From contig JAKOVF010000317.1 of NCBI GenBank assembly GCA_029782225.1, positions 1-64,000 of the forward strand: a DNA stretch of 64,000 bases, given 5' to 3'. Shown here piece by piece: positions 43,305-51,752 of this stretch. The position numbers and the translations under genes were made by a program. The DNA comes from Chloroflexota bacterium (GTDB lineage: Bacteria > Chloroflexota > Anaerolineae > Anaerolineales > Villigracilaceae). Each line of letters opens with the position of its first letter. Position 1 is the first letter of the stretch. The notes under the pieces are model-generated. The model saw only the letters and a program-made list of their open reading frames with translations, did no database searches and was not told where the DNA came from.

Positions 43305-44759
43305 TTATCCTCCCGCCGTCGGCGTTGGGACAGGTTCGCCCTGAGTCGGTTCCCCGGTGGCAGGGACCTCTGTCGGTGTTTCGATGGAGAAACTGCCGCC
43401 GAAGCCAACACTGCAAACGCCCATATTTCCCTGGAAGACACAGCTATCCAGACTGCCACTGCTCAACGTATCGAGTAAGAGCGTCAGATCATCGATTGAA
43501 TCTGCCAAAAGGACAACCGTGTTGCCCTTCGAGCCAGGCTCGAAGAGCACGATACCGTTGCCCGACTTCCCGACCTTTCCAAAGCCAGGTGCATCCACGA
43601 ACTCGTTGAAGTCATCCAGCACGAGATCAAACGGCTTGAGATATGGCTTCAGGTCATCGCTTGGTGTGAACGTTCCCAGCACGATACTGTCGCCGTCCGT
43701 CGGTTTTTCACTCGCAATTTTCACAGAGACGTTCACAGCCCCGAGCGAAGACTGGAGTTTCGCCAGCGACGAGATCAACTCCGCGGTCATTTGCACTTCG
43801 GATGTAGGAAAGACCTGGACCGTGGACTGTCTAAACAAATAGGGGAAATTTGCCATGCTGGTTGTGCGTTTTCCGCTCAGCAGAAAATCGGCGAGATTTG
43901 CGATGAGCGTGGCATTATCCGCGACGTTGTTATACGGCGTTGTAAGGAAAGTGAAGTCGCCGAACACCGCGACATTTCCATCTGGGCTCAAGGCCGCCGC
44001 ACCATCAGCCGCGTTGTGCGCATCATCAACCGATGAGAGGGTTGAGTCCGCTTCGGGGAACAGAATCAGCCCCGAGTCCGACCGGATCGAGTGAGTCCCG
44101 TAAAGCGCCACTTGCTTCAGTCCAAATGTCAACTCGTCTTTTCCAAATTGATTGAAGTACACGTTGCGGAAATTGCCTTCGTTTTCAGCCAGGTTATACA
44201 GGTAATCGTTATTGACCGAGATGCCGAAATTTGCCAGCAATGGATTGACCGCGTTAACGTCCGGCGCAAGCAGCGTGTTTCCAGTGTTGAAGTCATAGTA
44301 CATCACGCCGCGCGTCGCATCTGTGAACACAAGCAGGCGTCCGCCGCGGCCAACGAATTCCTGAATACTGTGGATTTCGCTGGAGCTAAAAGCGACAGAG
44401 GGGGAAATGATTACATATGCGCTCGCATATTTCAAACTGTTATTGAGCAGTGTTGCATCGGCGTTGAATTCCAGTTTTCCGCCGCGCCGTTCGATCTCTT
44501 CCTTGAGCGATTGAACCTCTCCCATCTGGAATTGATTCGTATGGGCATAATCCGCTACGACGGTCCCACCCAGCGCTTTCACATTTTCGTCGGCAACCGC
44601 CATGGGTGTTTCCACAGGAGCAGTGGGCATCGTGAGTGACTTGTAGTCCGGTGTGGCGATCCTGGGGCGTGAAGCAAAGCCAGTATAGAACCAAAGGCCG
44701 CGTATCAGGGCAGGCAGGATCAAGGCAGCCACGGCCAGCAGGGTCAGGTTTCTTTTCAT
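43305..44759 (-). CDS. DUF4350-like membrane-anchored protein
   Basis: A 484-residue protein with an N-terminal membrane anchor (LTLLAVAALILPALIRGLWF). The central domain (about 45-290) looks like the DUF4350/GldG-type substrate-recognition fold: YVIISPSVAFSSSEIHSIQE followed by FVGRGGRLLVFTDATRG, then GNVAVFGDFTFLTTPYNN. The C-terminal part is beta-rich and ends in a Pro/Thr tail. Such proteins sit outside the membrane and are often encoded with ABC transporters; none is present here. The second ATG (44759) is preferred because AGGAGG lies five bases ahead. It follows the S49 protease gene by nine bases on the same strand. Confidence 0.78.
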   Translation of the reverse strand: MKRNLTLLAVAALILPALIRGLWFYTGFASRPRIATPDYKSLTMPTAPVETPMAVADENVKALGGTVVADYAHTNQFQMGEVQSLKEEIERRGGKLEFNADATLLNNSLKYASAYVIISPSVAFSSSEIHSIQEFVGRGGRLLVFTDATRGVMYYDFNTGNTLLAPDVNAVNPLLANFGISVNNDYLYNLAENEGNFRNVYFNQFGKDELTFGLKQVALYGTHSIRSDSGLILFPEADSTLSSVDDAHNAADGAAALSPDGNVAVFGDFTFLTTPYNNVADNATLIANLADFLLSGKRTTSMANFPYLFRQSTVQVFPTSEVQMTAELISSLAKLQSSLGAVNVSVKIASEKPTDGDSIVLGTFTPSDDLKPYLKPFDLVLDDFNEFVDAPGFGKVGKSGNGIVLFEPGSKGNTVVLLADSIDDLTLLLDTLSSGSLDSCVFQGNMGVCSVGFGGSFSIETPTEVPATGEPTQGEPVPTPTAGG

Positions 44760-44768
44760 CATGGCCTC

Positions 44769-45617
44769 CTATTTCTTTACCGGCAGTTCGGGAATGTAAA
44801 GCATGTAGATCCCCGGCTCGCTCGGGTAAGGCAGCGTTATACCTTCCGGGCTTTGGATAAAGAAGCCGGACGAGCTGGCCTGACTGGCGGCCAGGTACCG
44901 CAGATCTGCAGCCTCAACATGCCAGACGCGCGCCAGTTCCGCGGCCTTATGGACGCCATCGCTCTCGGTGCCAAACGCATCGATCAAGCCCAGACGCAGT
45001 GCCTCAGACCCCGGCCAGATCTGCCCACGCAGCAGGACCTCCGGCCCAATTTTCAGGCGGTCGCCGCGGCCCAGCGTCACGGCCTGGTAGAAGCCCTGTT
45101 TGATCATTTCGATCTGGCGCATGTCGGTATCACGCGGCGAACCCCATAGCTTATACGGGCCCGTTGAAATAATTTCTTCGTAGATAAACGGTGTGGGCGG
45201 CAGATACCCGATCACACCCACATTGCCCACCAGCGAAGTGGGCTTGGCATAGATATAGTCTGTATTGACGGTTAGATAATACGCGCCGCTGGCTGACATC
45301 CCATTGATCACTGTCACCACCGGCTTCTTTTCCCGCAGGCGCGTTAATTCCATGTAGACCGACTCAGTATCAACGACGGTTCCCCCCGGACTGTCGAAGG
45401 AAAGTACCACTGCACGGATCTCAGGATGCGAAATCGCATAATCGATTTGTGTGATCAAATCCTGTGCAGATTGTGCGTAGATCGCATCGTTGAGCCGAAT
45501 GATGCCAATCACCGGCCGCGGGATCGCCGAAGCCACCAGGATTCCGATCAGGAGCGGAAGCGCGATCCACAATAGCCCAGTGCGGATTTGCTCCCATTTA
45601 GAGGCAGAAGTATTCAT
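44769..45617 (-). CDS. sppA: Signal peptide peptidase SppA-like S49 protease
   Basis: A 282-residue membrane-bound serine protease. A membrane segment spans about 13-31. The ClpP/crotonase-like fold has VLSFDSPGGTVVDTESVYME, the nucleophile S110 in NGMSASGAYYL and the general-base lysine probably K156 in TGPYKLWGSPRD. SppA enzymes degrade leftover signal peptides. Length is that of the short, single-copy B. subtilis-type SppA. GGAGG precedes the ATG. It forms a two-gene unit with the DUF4350-like gene. Confidence 0.9.
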   Translation of the reverse strand: MNTSASKWEQIRTGLLWIALPLLIGILVASAIPRPVIGIIRLNDAIYAQSAQDLITQIDYAISHPEIRAVVLSFDSPGGTVVDTESVYMELTRLREKKPVVTVINGMSASGAYYLTVNTDYIYAKPTSLVGNVGVIGYLPPTPFIYEEIISTGPYKLWGSPRDTDMRQIEMIKQGFYQAVTLGRGDRLKIGPEVLLRGQIWPGSEALRLGLIDAFGTESDGVHKAAELARVWHVEAADLRYLAASQASSSGFFIQSPEGITLPYPSEPGIYMLYIPELPVKK

Positions 45618-45806
45618 GAGTCCTCCATCTGAGTTGGTCTATGTGTCCAGCATATACGAGGCGCAAAGGTTTGTCAATGAGATGAACTCCTCCGCTTCAT
45701 TCTGACCCCTTGGGCTGTTCCTGTTTCGCAGGTTTCGCCTGCGCTGACAGTTTACAGCAACAGTTTGCTTCGACTTTCATATATGAAAACTGCCGCGGCG
45801 ATTGCA

Positions 45807-45835
45807 TTGACACGACCGTACCCCGCATGTATAAT
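45807..45835 (+). promoter_or_regulatory. Consensus sigma70 promoter of rplU-rpmA-rpmE
   Basis: TTGACA (45807-45812) and TATAAT (45830-45835) both match consensus exactly and are 17 bases apart. Transcription would start near 45842, giving a leader of about 140 bases. Confidence 0.92.
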
Positions 45836-45850
45836 ATCGTCCGCTTCCTG

Positions 45851-45872
45851 CCCCGGCAGAAGGATGCCGGGG
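45851..45872 (+). promoter_or_regulatory. Hairpin in the rplU leader
   Basis: CCCCGGCA-GAAGGA-TGCCGGGG: an 8-bp GC stem with a six-base loop near the 5' end of the leader. It could be a ribosomal-protein leader structure (an L21 leader is known in other phyla) but no T tract follows, so it is not a terminator. Confidence 0.5.
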
Positions 45873-45981
45873 TGGTCGCTTGTAAATAACCAGCTTCCCC
45901 ACGGTTCGGCGCAGAGCCTGCCTGAGCGATAGTCGAAGGGCTCCGCAGAACACGCGGCGAAGTGAATGACTGGAGAATAAC

Positions 45982-46524
45982 ATGAGATTTGCAATCGTCG
46001 AAAGCGGCGGCAAGCAATACCGCGCCGTCGAAGGCTCCACCATCGAGGTGGATCGCCTTCCTGTGGGAACAGGAAAGAAATTTGACCTTCAGAGCATCCT
46101 GCTTATGGCGGATGGCGACGAGGTTCTGGTCGGAACGCCCACTGTAAGCGACATTCTCGTCAAAGCCACGGTGGTGGACCACGTCAAAGGCCCCAAGGTT
46201 GACCGATTTAAATATCGCCCGAAGAAACGCATCCGCGTGAGAGGCGGCCATCGCCAGCAATATACGCGTCTGATGATCGATTTCATCGGTCGCCAGGGCG
46301 AGGAACGTAAGGTCGAGCAGCCCGCGCAGGAAGAAGTCGAGGCCCCGGTCGAAGTGGCTGAGGCGGAGACTGAACCCAAAGCCGAGAAGAAAGCCAAGGG
46401 TCCAAAGAAAGAAGCGGCGGCGGCAGCCTCCCCCAAGGCGAAGGCATCCACAAAGAAGACCGATAAGGCCCCGTCCACATCGTCCCCGAAGGGGAAGAAG
46501 TCTACGAAGAAGTCCGAGAAGTAA
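45982..46524 (+). CDS. rplU: 50S ribosomal protein L21 with basic C-terminal tail
   Basis: A 180-residue L21. Residues 1-103 are the normal ribosomal domain ([40 protein letters not shown]). The last 75 residues are an extra tail: first acidic ([17 protein letters not shown]), then a Lys/Ala/Ser/Thr-rich, histone H1-like stretch ([20 protein letters not shown]). Most L21 proteins end near residue 103. The tail may bind rRNA or DNA; this is inference. It is the first gene of rplU-rpmA-rpmE, with a consensus promoter upstream. Confidence 0.96.
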   Translation: MRFAIVESGGKQYRAVEGSTIEVDRLPVGTGKKFDLQSILLMADGDEVLVGTPTVSDILVKATVVDHVKGPKVDRFKYRPKKRIRVRGGHRQQYTRLMIDFIGRQGEERKVEQPAQEEVEAPVEVAEAETEPKAEKKAKGPKKEAAAAASPKAKASTKKTDKAPSTSSPKGKKSTKKSEK

Positions 46525-46535
46525 GAGAGGTAGTC

Positions 46536-46799
46536 ATGGCACATAAAAAAGGTGGCGGTTCAAGCCGCAACGGACGTGATAGCAACGCCCAGCGTTTGGG
46601 TGTGAAGCGTTATGCCGGTCAATTTGTGCTTTCCGGTCATATTCTCGTACGCCAGCGCGGCACGAGGATCAAACCTGGTTTGAATGTATTGGTTGGCAAG
46701 GACGATACCCTTTTTGCAGTTGCAGATGGGATCGTGATGTTTGATATTGTGCAGGGACGCAAACGTGTGAATGTTGTCCCGGCCGAGGCAGCGGAGTAA
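46536..46799 (+). CDS. rpmA: 50S ribosomal protein L27
   Basis: An 87-residue L27 starting [20 protein letters not shown], whose N-terminus reaches the peptidyl transferase centre. [20 protein letters not shown] and the [20 protein letters not shown] segment are typical. It starts 11 bases after rplU, the standard order. No N-terminal cleavable extension of the kind seen in Firmicutes is present. Confidence 0.98.
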   Translation: MAHKKGGGSSRNGRDSNAQRLGVKRYAGQFVLSGHILVRQRGTRIKPGLNVLVGKDDTLFAVADGIVMFDIVQGRKRVNVVPAEAAE

Positions 46800-46800
46800 G

Positions 46801-47262
46801 ATGAGAGAGAAAATCCATCCCACTTTTTATGAAGCGAAAGTAACCTGTGCTTCCTGTGGCAAGACCTGGACCACAGGCTCGACGAAGAAAGAACTGCGCG
46901 TTGACATTTGTTCCAACTGCCATCCGTTCTTCTCCGGTGAGGCTGCCCGTATCATTGATATCGAAGGTCAGGTGGATCGCTTCTACAAGAAGCTCTCCGC
47001 CCGCCAGACCTATGTTGAGCAGAAGAAGGCAAAGGAAGAAGCCAAAAGCTCTCCCGAGCGCTCTATCGACGAATTGGGACTCGCGACCCGCTCGAGTGAG
47101 GCCCTAAAGAAGGCGGGGATCAATACCCTTGGTCAGCTCCTGACCAAGCTCGGCGAAGGCGATCAGGCGGTACTGGCCATCCCCGGTTTTGGTCAGTCTT
47201 CATTGACTTCGGCCAAGAAGAAACTGCGCGCACTCGGTTATGAAATTGCCGAAGCCGCTTAA
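46801..47262 (+). CDS. rpmE: Ribosomal protein L31 fused to an RNA polymerase alpha-CTD-like domain
   Basis: A 153-residue protein. Residues 1-66 are L31, zinc-binding type: [19 protein letters not shown] with C16/C19 and [13 protein letters not shown] with C37/C40, then [11 protein letters not shown] charged linker (67-87) leads to residues 88-147, which match the helix-hairpin-helix C-terminal domain of RNA polymerase alpha: [50 protein letters not shown]. The counterpart of alpha R265 is R97, but N268 and K298 are replaced by E100 and S133, so DNA binding is uncertain. It starts one base after the rpmA stop. Confidence 0.93.
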   Translation: MREKIHPTFYEAKVTCASCGKTWTTGSTKKELRVDICSNCHPFFSGEAARIIDIEGQVDRFYKKLSARQTYVEQKKAKEEAKSSPERSIDELGLATRSSEALKKAGINTLGQLLTKLGEGDQAVLAIPGFGQSSLTSAKKKLRALGYEIAEAA

Positions 47263-47289
47263 CAGGAATTCGTATCTCAGGTAAACTTG

Positions 47290-47321
47290 ACAGGCAGATG
47301 CCAAAAGCATCTGCCTGTTTT
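47290..47321 (+). terminator. Terminator of the rplU operon
   Basis: A perfect 12-bp stem ACAGGCAGATGC / GCATCTGCCTGT with a CAAAA loop and a TTTTG tail. Confidence 0.9.
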
Positions 47322-47332
47322 GATGTAATTTA

Positions 47333-47373
47333 CCCTCACCCCAGCCCTCTCCCTATCGAGGGAGAGGGGGAGG
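47333..47373. repeat. CCCTCACCC-type palindrome supplying the tdk SD
   Basis: CCCTCTCCC-TATC-GAGGGAGAGGG with the flanks CCCTCACCCCAG and GGGAGG. Its right end (GGGGGAGGAATGGA) directly abuts the tdk start codon. Confidence 0.8.
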
Positions 47374-47379
47374 AATGGA

Positions 47380-47949
47380 ATGCGCCATACGCACGGCTCT
47401 ATCGAGGTAATTTGTGGTTCCATGTTCAGCGGCAAAACGGACGAGTTGATCCGCCGCCTTGTCCGTGCCACGATTGCCAGGCAAAAAGTTCAGGTATTCA
47501 AACCGGCGATTGATGTGCGTTACGCTGCGGAAAAGGTCACTTCTCATGCAGGTTCCAATTTCGATGCGTGTCCCGTTGAGAATGCGGCCGATATTCGGAC
47601 AAAGCTCGAAAAAGACACAACTGTCGTTGGCATTGATGAGGCCCAGTTCTTCGATCCCGAAGTTGTTGAAGTGGCAAAGGAACTTGCAGAGCGCGGTATC
47701 CGTGTCCTGGTGGCAGGCCTCGACACAGATTTTCGCGGCGAACCGTTTGGCGCGATGCCCGTTTTCATGTCCATTGCAGAGCACGTGACGAAACTCCACG
47801 CCATCTGTATGGTGTGCGGCGACGAGGCTTCGCGCACGCAGAGACTGGTCAATGGCAAGCCTGCACGCTACGATGATCCCGTTGTGATCGTGGGCGCGTC
47901 AGAGTTGTATGAGGCACGCTGCAGAAGACACCATGAGGTTCCAAGATAA
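47380..47949 (+). CDS. tdk: Thymidine kinase
   Basis: A 189-residue type II thymidine kinase that phosphorylates thymidine in salvage. P-loop GSMFSGKT at 13-20; the lasso and DEAQF motif ([20 protein letters not shown]) give the catalytic Glu; the zinc-binding cysteines are in CMVCGDEAS and ARCRRHH at the C-terminus. Its SD comes from the right arm of a palindromic repeat. hpt follows 88 bases later and the two salvage genes probably share a transcript. Confidence 0.97.
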   Translation: MRHTHGSIEVICGSMFSGKTDELIRRLVRATIARQKVQVFKPAIDVRYAAEKVTSHAGSNFDACPVENAADIRTKLEKDTTVVGIDEAQFFDPEVVEVAKELAERGIRVLVAGLDTDFRGEPFGAMPVFMSIAEHVTKLHAICMVCGDEASRTQRLVNGKPARYDDPVVIVGASELYEARCRRHHEVPR

Positions 47950-48037
47950 CCTGGAGTCCAACGTCTTACACCTGCAGTGCACCGAACACCGTGCAGTGCA
48001 AGTAGCACGAAGCCTTCGGACTCCTGATGGAGAAAAA

Positions 48038-48595
48038 ATGCAACCACACGAAGAACTTTTGGCCGAAATCCTGATTGACGAAGAGACTTTGCAGAAACGT
48101 ATCAAGGAGCTCGGCGCGGAGATCAGTAAGGATTATCCGGATGGCAACCTGTTGCTGATCTGCATCCTGCGCGGTGGTGTCCCTTTTCTGGTTGACCTGA
48201 GTCGCCATATTACGGTACCTCACATGATGGACTTCATGGCGGTCTCATCCTACGGGGTCGGGAAGCGCGAGTCCAGCGGCTTTGCACGCGTCACGCTCGA
48301 TTTACAGACCGACATCCGCGGGAAGGACGTTTTGCTGGTTGAAGACATTGTGGACAGCGGCCATACGATTGCATCCGTTCTGCAAATGCTTGAAACACGT
48401 CAGCCCAGGAGTCTCAAAGTCTGCGCACTGCTCGATAAAGAGGAACGCCGGGAAGCTGTAGTCCCGATCCATTATCGCGGGTTTGCTATCCCGAACAAGT
48501 TTGTCTTTGGCTACGGCCTTGACCTCGACGAGTACTACCGTAACCTGCCCTTCGTCGGTGTGGTCGACCTCAACAAGTATAAAGCGCCGGAGTAA
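48038..48595 (+). CDS. hpt: Hypoxanthine phosphoribosyltransferase
   Basis: A 185-residue type I phosphoribosyltransferase, the usual HPRT length. The PRPP-binding loop is VLLVEDIVDSGHTIASVLQM; the N-terminal ELLAEILIDEETLQKRIKEL helix and LLLICILRGGVPFLVDLSRH are typical, as is the C-terminal IPNKFVFGYGLDLDEYYRNL. It converts hypoxanthine and guanine to IMP and GMP. I start it at the ATG at 48038, with GGAG upstream, not at 47909, which overlaps tdk and adds unmatched residues. Confidence 0.96.
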   Translation: MQPHEELLAEILIDEETLQKRIKELGAEISKDYPDGNLLLICILRGGVPFLVDLSRHITVPHMMDFMAVSSYGVGKRESSGFARVTLDLQTDIRGKDVLLVEDIVDSGHTIASVLQMLETRQPRSLKVCALLDKEERREAVVPIHYRGFAIPNKFVFGYGLDLDEYYRNLPFVGVVDLNKYKAPE

Positions 48596-48612
48596 CAAGG
48601 ATCATCCCGGGG

Positions 48613-50283
48613 ATGGAAGACGACAGGCTTCACACCTCTTACGCGGGACGTTGGGTCGCCCGTCTGCACGGCAAGATTATCGCACAGGGCGGCACGCCCG
48701 AACTGGCCCGACGCGCGGCGCAGTCCATTCGGCATAAAGAGAATCCCGAAATCATTTACATGTCTGCTGGTTTTTCGCTCGCTCCTCTGATTGAAAAATT
48801 GAAGATGATCCTGCCTCCCGAACAGGAGCTTTACCTCGTGGGCGGCGCTGTGCGGGATCTATTTCTCAAGCGGCTCTCGCGGGATTTTGATTTTGCTCTG
48901 CCCTCGAACGGCATCCCCCTCGCTCGGAAAATTGCCAACCAGCTCCATGCCGATTACATAACGCTCGATAGTGAGCGTGATACCGGCCGTGTTATCGTGA
49001 CTGAGGCGGACGGCACACGCACATTCCTTGACTTCGCCTCCTATCGTGGCGACTCACTCGAAGGGGATTTGCGGGGCCGCGACTTTACGGTTAATGCCCT
49101 CGCCTACGATTTGCGCAACGACACCATTATTGATCCGCTCGAAGGCGCGGCAGATCTGCGCGCAAAAAGGATCCGAGCCTGTTCGCCGACTTCATTTTTG
49201 GATGACCCGGTCCGTATTTTGCGCGCAGTTCGCATGGCGGCCGCGTTCGGTTTCCAAATTGAGAAAAATACCCGGGAATTGATGAAGCAGGCCGCCGATC
49301 AGATAGGACGCGTATCACCGGAGCGTCTGCGCGACGAGTTGTTCAAGATCCTCGAAGGTCCCAAGCCGGATGCGTCCATCCGAGCGCTCGAAATGTTGGG
49401 CGTGATCGGTCACCTCATGCCCGAGTTGATTGAGATGAAGGGCGTCGAACAGTCTCCGCCGCATGTTTACGATGTCTGGACCCATACGCTCGCCGTGTTG
49501 GGGGAGCTTGAAAATATCCTGTCTGCGCTCCGTGTTGGGTATTCCGGCGATGAAACCACAGACTTGTTCACCGGCCTGCTCACTTTGCGACTTGGCCGCT
49601 ACCGCGAGAAATTCACAGAACACTTTGCCGCATCCCTCAACACCGATCGATCGGTGCGATCCCTGCTTTTCTTCGCCGCACTCTATCATGATGCGCGCAA
49701 GCCTCAAACCAAAAGCTGGGACGAGACGAAAAACCGCCTCCGCTTCTTTGATCATGACATTCAGGGAGCGGAAACTGCTGCCGAACGCGCCCACTTCTTC
49801 AACCTGAGTAACGATGAGATCCAGCGTTTGAAGGTTATTATCAAAGAGCATATGCGCATCCATTTTCATGGCAGCCGTATGGCCGGGGAAGGAAAGTCAC
49901 CTTCGCGGCGGGCGATCTACCGTTTCTTCCGTGAGAGCGGCGAAGCAGGCGTGGACCTGGTTTTGCTGGGCCTCGCCGATTTGCGAGGCACACAGGCCAA
50001 CGCGCTTACGCAGGAGACCTGGGCTGCTTATTTGGATGTATCCCGGATTCTTTTGGAGAATTATTGGGAGAAACCTCAAGAGACGGTCGCCCCGCCGCGC
50101 CTGGTCGATGGCAATGACCTGATGCGCGAACTGGAGCTTCAGCCCGGTCCGCTGATCGGGGAATTGCTCGAAGCTATCCGCGAGGGACAAGCCACTGGCA
50201 GGATCGAGACGCGCGAGCAGGCCATGGAGTACGCCCGTGAATGGTGGACGAGCCAACAAGATGAGGACAAAAGCAAATCATGA
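48613..50283 (+). CDS. cca: CCA tRNA nucleotidyltransferase with N-terminal DUF5678-like domain
   Basis: A 556-residue protein. Residues about 8-50 resemble DUF5678 (YAGRWVARLHGKIIAQGGTP ... NPEIIYM), a small domain not normally part of CCA enzymes. Residues 60-480 are a class II CCA-adding enzyme: YLVGGAVRDLFLKRLSRDFD with the catalytic D91/D93 pair, the RDFTVNALAYDL region and the ARILRAVRMAAAFGF-like motif (VRILRAVRMAAAFGFQIEKN). An HD-type domain follows (FFAALYHDARKPQTKSWDE; here the order is H-D). It repairs or adds the tRNA 3' CCA end. It starts 17 bases after hpt and overlaps the next gene by four. Confidence 0.94.
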   Translation: MEDDRLHTSYAGRWVARLHGKIIAQGGTPELARRAAQSIRHKENPEIIYMSAGFSLAPLIEKLKMILPPEQELYLVGGAVRDLFLKRLSRDFDFALPSNGIPLARKIANQLHADYITLDSERDTGRVIVTEADGTRTFLDFASYRGDSLEGDLRGRDFTVNALAYDLRNDTIIDPLEGAADLRAKRIRACSPTSFLDDPVRILRAVRMAAAFGFQIEKNTRELMKQAADQIGRVSPERLRDELFKILEGPKPDASIRALEMLGVIGHLMPELIEMKGVEQSPPHVYDVWTHTLAVLGELENILSALRVGYSGDETTDLFTGLLTLRLGRYREKFTEHFAASLNTDRSVRSLLFFAALYHDARKPQTKSWDETKNRLRFFDHDIQGAETAAERAHFFNLSNDEIQRLKVIIKEHMRIHFHGSRMAGEGKSPSRRAIYRFFRESGEAGVDLVLLGLADLRGTQANALTQETWAAYLDVSRILLENYWEKPQETVAPPRLVDGNDLMRELELQPGPLIGELLEAIREGQATGRIETREQAMEYAREWWTSQQDEDKSKS

Positions 50284-50816
50284 ACTACGTCTTCTTTGAT
50301 TTGGAAACGCAGAACCTCTTTCAAGAAGTTGGTGGACGGCAGAATGTCGGACAATTAAAGATTGCCTGTGCGGTCACGTGGTCATCACAAAAGAACGACT
50401 TTTCCGTTTATTGGGAAAAAGACACATCCGCGCTGATCGACGAACTCAAATCTGCCACAAAGGTGATCGGTTTTAACGTACGTGATTTTGACTATCAGGT
50501 GCTCCAACCGTATTCGCCTGCGACCCGCATCGCATCCATCCCGACCCTCGACCTGCTCCAGGACATCAGCCGGAGTCTCGGCTTTCGGCTGAGCCTGGAT
50601 ACGATTGCCAATGCATCTCTCGGCACAGCCAAGACGGCAGATGGAATCCAATCCGTGGAATGGTTCCGTGCCGGTGAACTGGACAAAGTGGCCGAATACT
50701 GCAAAGCGGATGTGGATATCACGCGTCGCGTCTTTGAATTTGGGCGTGATAATGGATATATCTTTTATCGGTCGAAACTGGGGAGTAAAATGAAATTAAA
50801 TGTGAATTGGAAGTAA
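50280..50816 (+). CDS. DnaQ-like/RNase H-fold exonuclease domain protein
   Basis: A 178-residue single-domain protein with an RNase H-type 3'-5' exonuclease fold. Motif I is VFFDLETQNLF (D-x-E), motif II ATKVIGFNVRDFDYQVLQPY, motif III EYCKADVDITRRVFEFG (Y-x-x-x-D). It resembles the YprB/ribonuclease H-like superfamily. The start overlaps the cca stop (ATGA), so it is translationally coupled; a role in RNA or DNA trimming beside a tRNA repair enzyme is tempting but inferred. Confidence 0.85.
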   Translation: MNYVFFDLETQNLFQEVGGRQNVGQLKIACAVTWSSQKNDFSVYWEKDTSALIDELKSATKVIGFNVRDFDYQVLQPYSPATRIASIPTLDLLQDISRSLGFRLSLDTIANASLGTAKTADGIQSVEWFRAGELDKVAEYCKADVDITRRVFEFGRDNGYIFYRSKLGSKMKLNVNWK

Positions 50817-50819
50817 CTC

Positions 50820-50901
50820 GTCATTGCAAGCCCAGTAGGGCGGAGCAATCCCCAAGTATCCAGGAGATTGCTTCGTCGGCCTACGGCCTCCTCGCAATGA
50901 C
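50820..50901. repeat. GTCATTGCAAG-type palindrome, intergenic copy
   Basis: Ends GTCATTGC and GCAATGAC, inner GGAGCAATCC / GGAGATTGCTTC, total about 82 bases. Same family as the element embedded in the UvrD-like CDS at 36643. Confidence 0.85.
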
Positions 50902-50914
50902 ATGAGGAGATAAA

Positions 50915-51679
50915 ATGAAAACAGCTAATCTCAATGGTATTTCTCTGGCTTATGAGCGCCGCGGCACGGGGACTCCGCTTGTACTGATCCATGGCTATCC
51001 ACTTGATCATACAATTTGGGATGATGTTGCGCCCCTGCTGGAAGATACATTCGATATCATCATGCCCGATCTGCGTGGATTTGGCGCGTCGGCAACGAGT
51101 TATGACCCCTATTCAATCGATGATATGGCCGGTGATATCGCATCCTTACTGAATGATCTGGGAATTGAGAAGGCCGCTGTAGTCGGCCATTCGATGGGAG
51201 GTTACGTTGCCCTGGCTTTTGCCCGCCAATTTCCAACGCATATACGCGGACTTGGGCTGGTCTCTTCACAAGCCGTAGCGGATACACCTGAACGGAAGCA
51301 GGGACGATATGACACAGCCGATCAAGTCCGTGAAAAGGGTGTCAGAGTGGTAGCGGACGGAATGTCTCCGAAGCTTTCGGCCAATCCTCAATTGCAAAAG
51401 AGTGTGAAGGTTTTAATTGAAAAGCAATCCGCTGCCGGATTAATCGGCGCTTTGAAGGCAATGGCAGAGCGGGAGGATTCGGAAAACCTGCTCACGTTGT
51501 TGGACTACACGGTTACGATTGTCCACGGAGACGCTGACGAGTTAATACCGGTTCAACGCGGACGGGAGATGAAGGTACTGGTCCCCCAGGCGAACTATGT
51601 CGAAGTGGCTGGAACGGGCCACCTGCCCATGATGGAAGCCGCGGAAAAGACGGCAGAAGCGCTGAAAACATTGAAATAA
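50915..51679 (+). CDS. Alpha/beta hydrolase
   Basis: A 254-residue single-domain hydrolase. The oxyanion region is VLIHGYPLDHTIWDD; the nucleophile elbow GHSMGG has S93; D206 lies in VHGDADELIP and H236 in GTGHLPM, completing the triad. Close relatives include 3-oxoadipate enol-lactonases and haloperoxidase-like esterases, but the substrate is not deducible. ATGAGGAG provides the SD. A repeat separates it from the exonuclease gene and a terminator closes it. Confidence 0.93.
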   Translation: MKTANLNGISLAYERRGTGTPLVLIHGYPLDHTIWDDVAPLLEDTFDIIMPDLRGFGASATSYDPYSIDDMAGDIASLLNDLGIEKAAVVGHSMGGYVALAFARQFPTHIRGLGLVSSQAVADTPERKQGRYDTADQVREKGVRVVADGMSPKLSANPQLQKSVKVLIEKQSAAGLIGALKAMAEREDSENLLTLLDYTVTIVHGDADELIPVQRGREMKVLVPQANYVEVAGTGHLPMMEAAEKTAEALKTLK

Positions 51680-51683
51680 AAAG

Positions 51684-51718
51684 CGCCCGGCACTCTGTCA
51701 GAGTGCCGGGCGTTGATT
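51684..51718. terminator. Terminator between hydrolase and response regulator
   Basis: A perfect 14-bp stem CGCCCGGCACTCTG / CAGAGTGCCGGGCG; T-rich flanks on both strands allow action in both directions. Confidence 0.92.
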
Positions 51719-51752
51719 TAATGGTATCAGATGAGGGCGGTGTACTGAAGTA

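Noticed and set aside
45861-45930. Short ORF starting at the ATG inside the rplU leader hairpin
   Set aside because: AGAAGG precedes it, but the ATG is in the hairpin loop, the peptide has no codon bias of regulatory meaning and no terminator follows.
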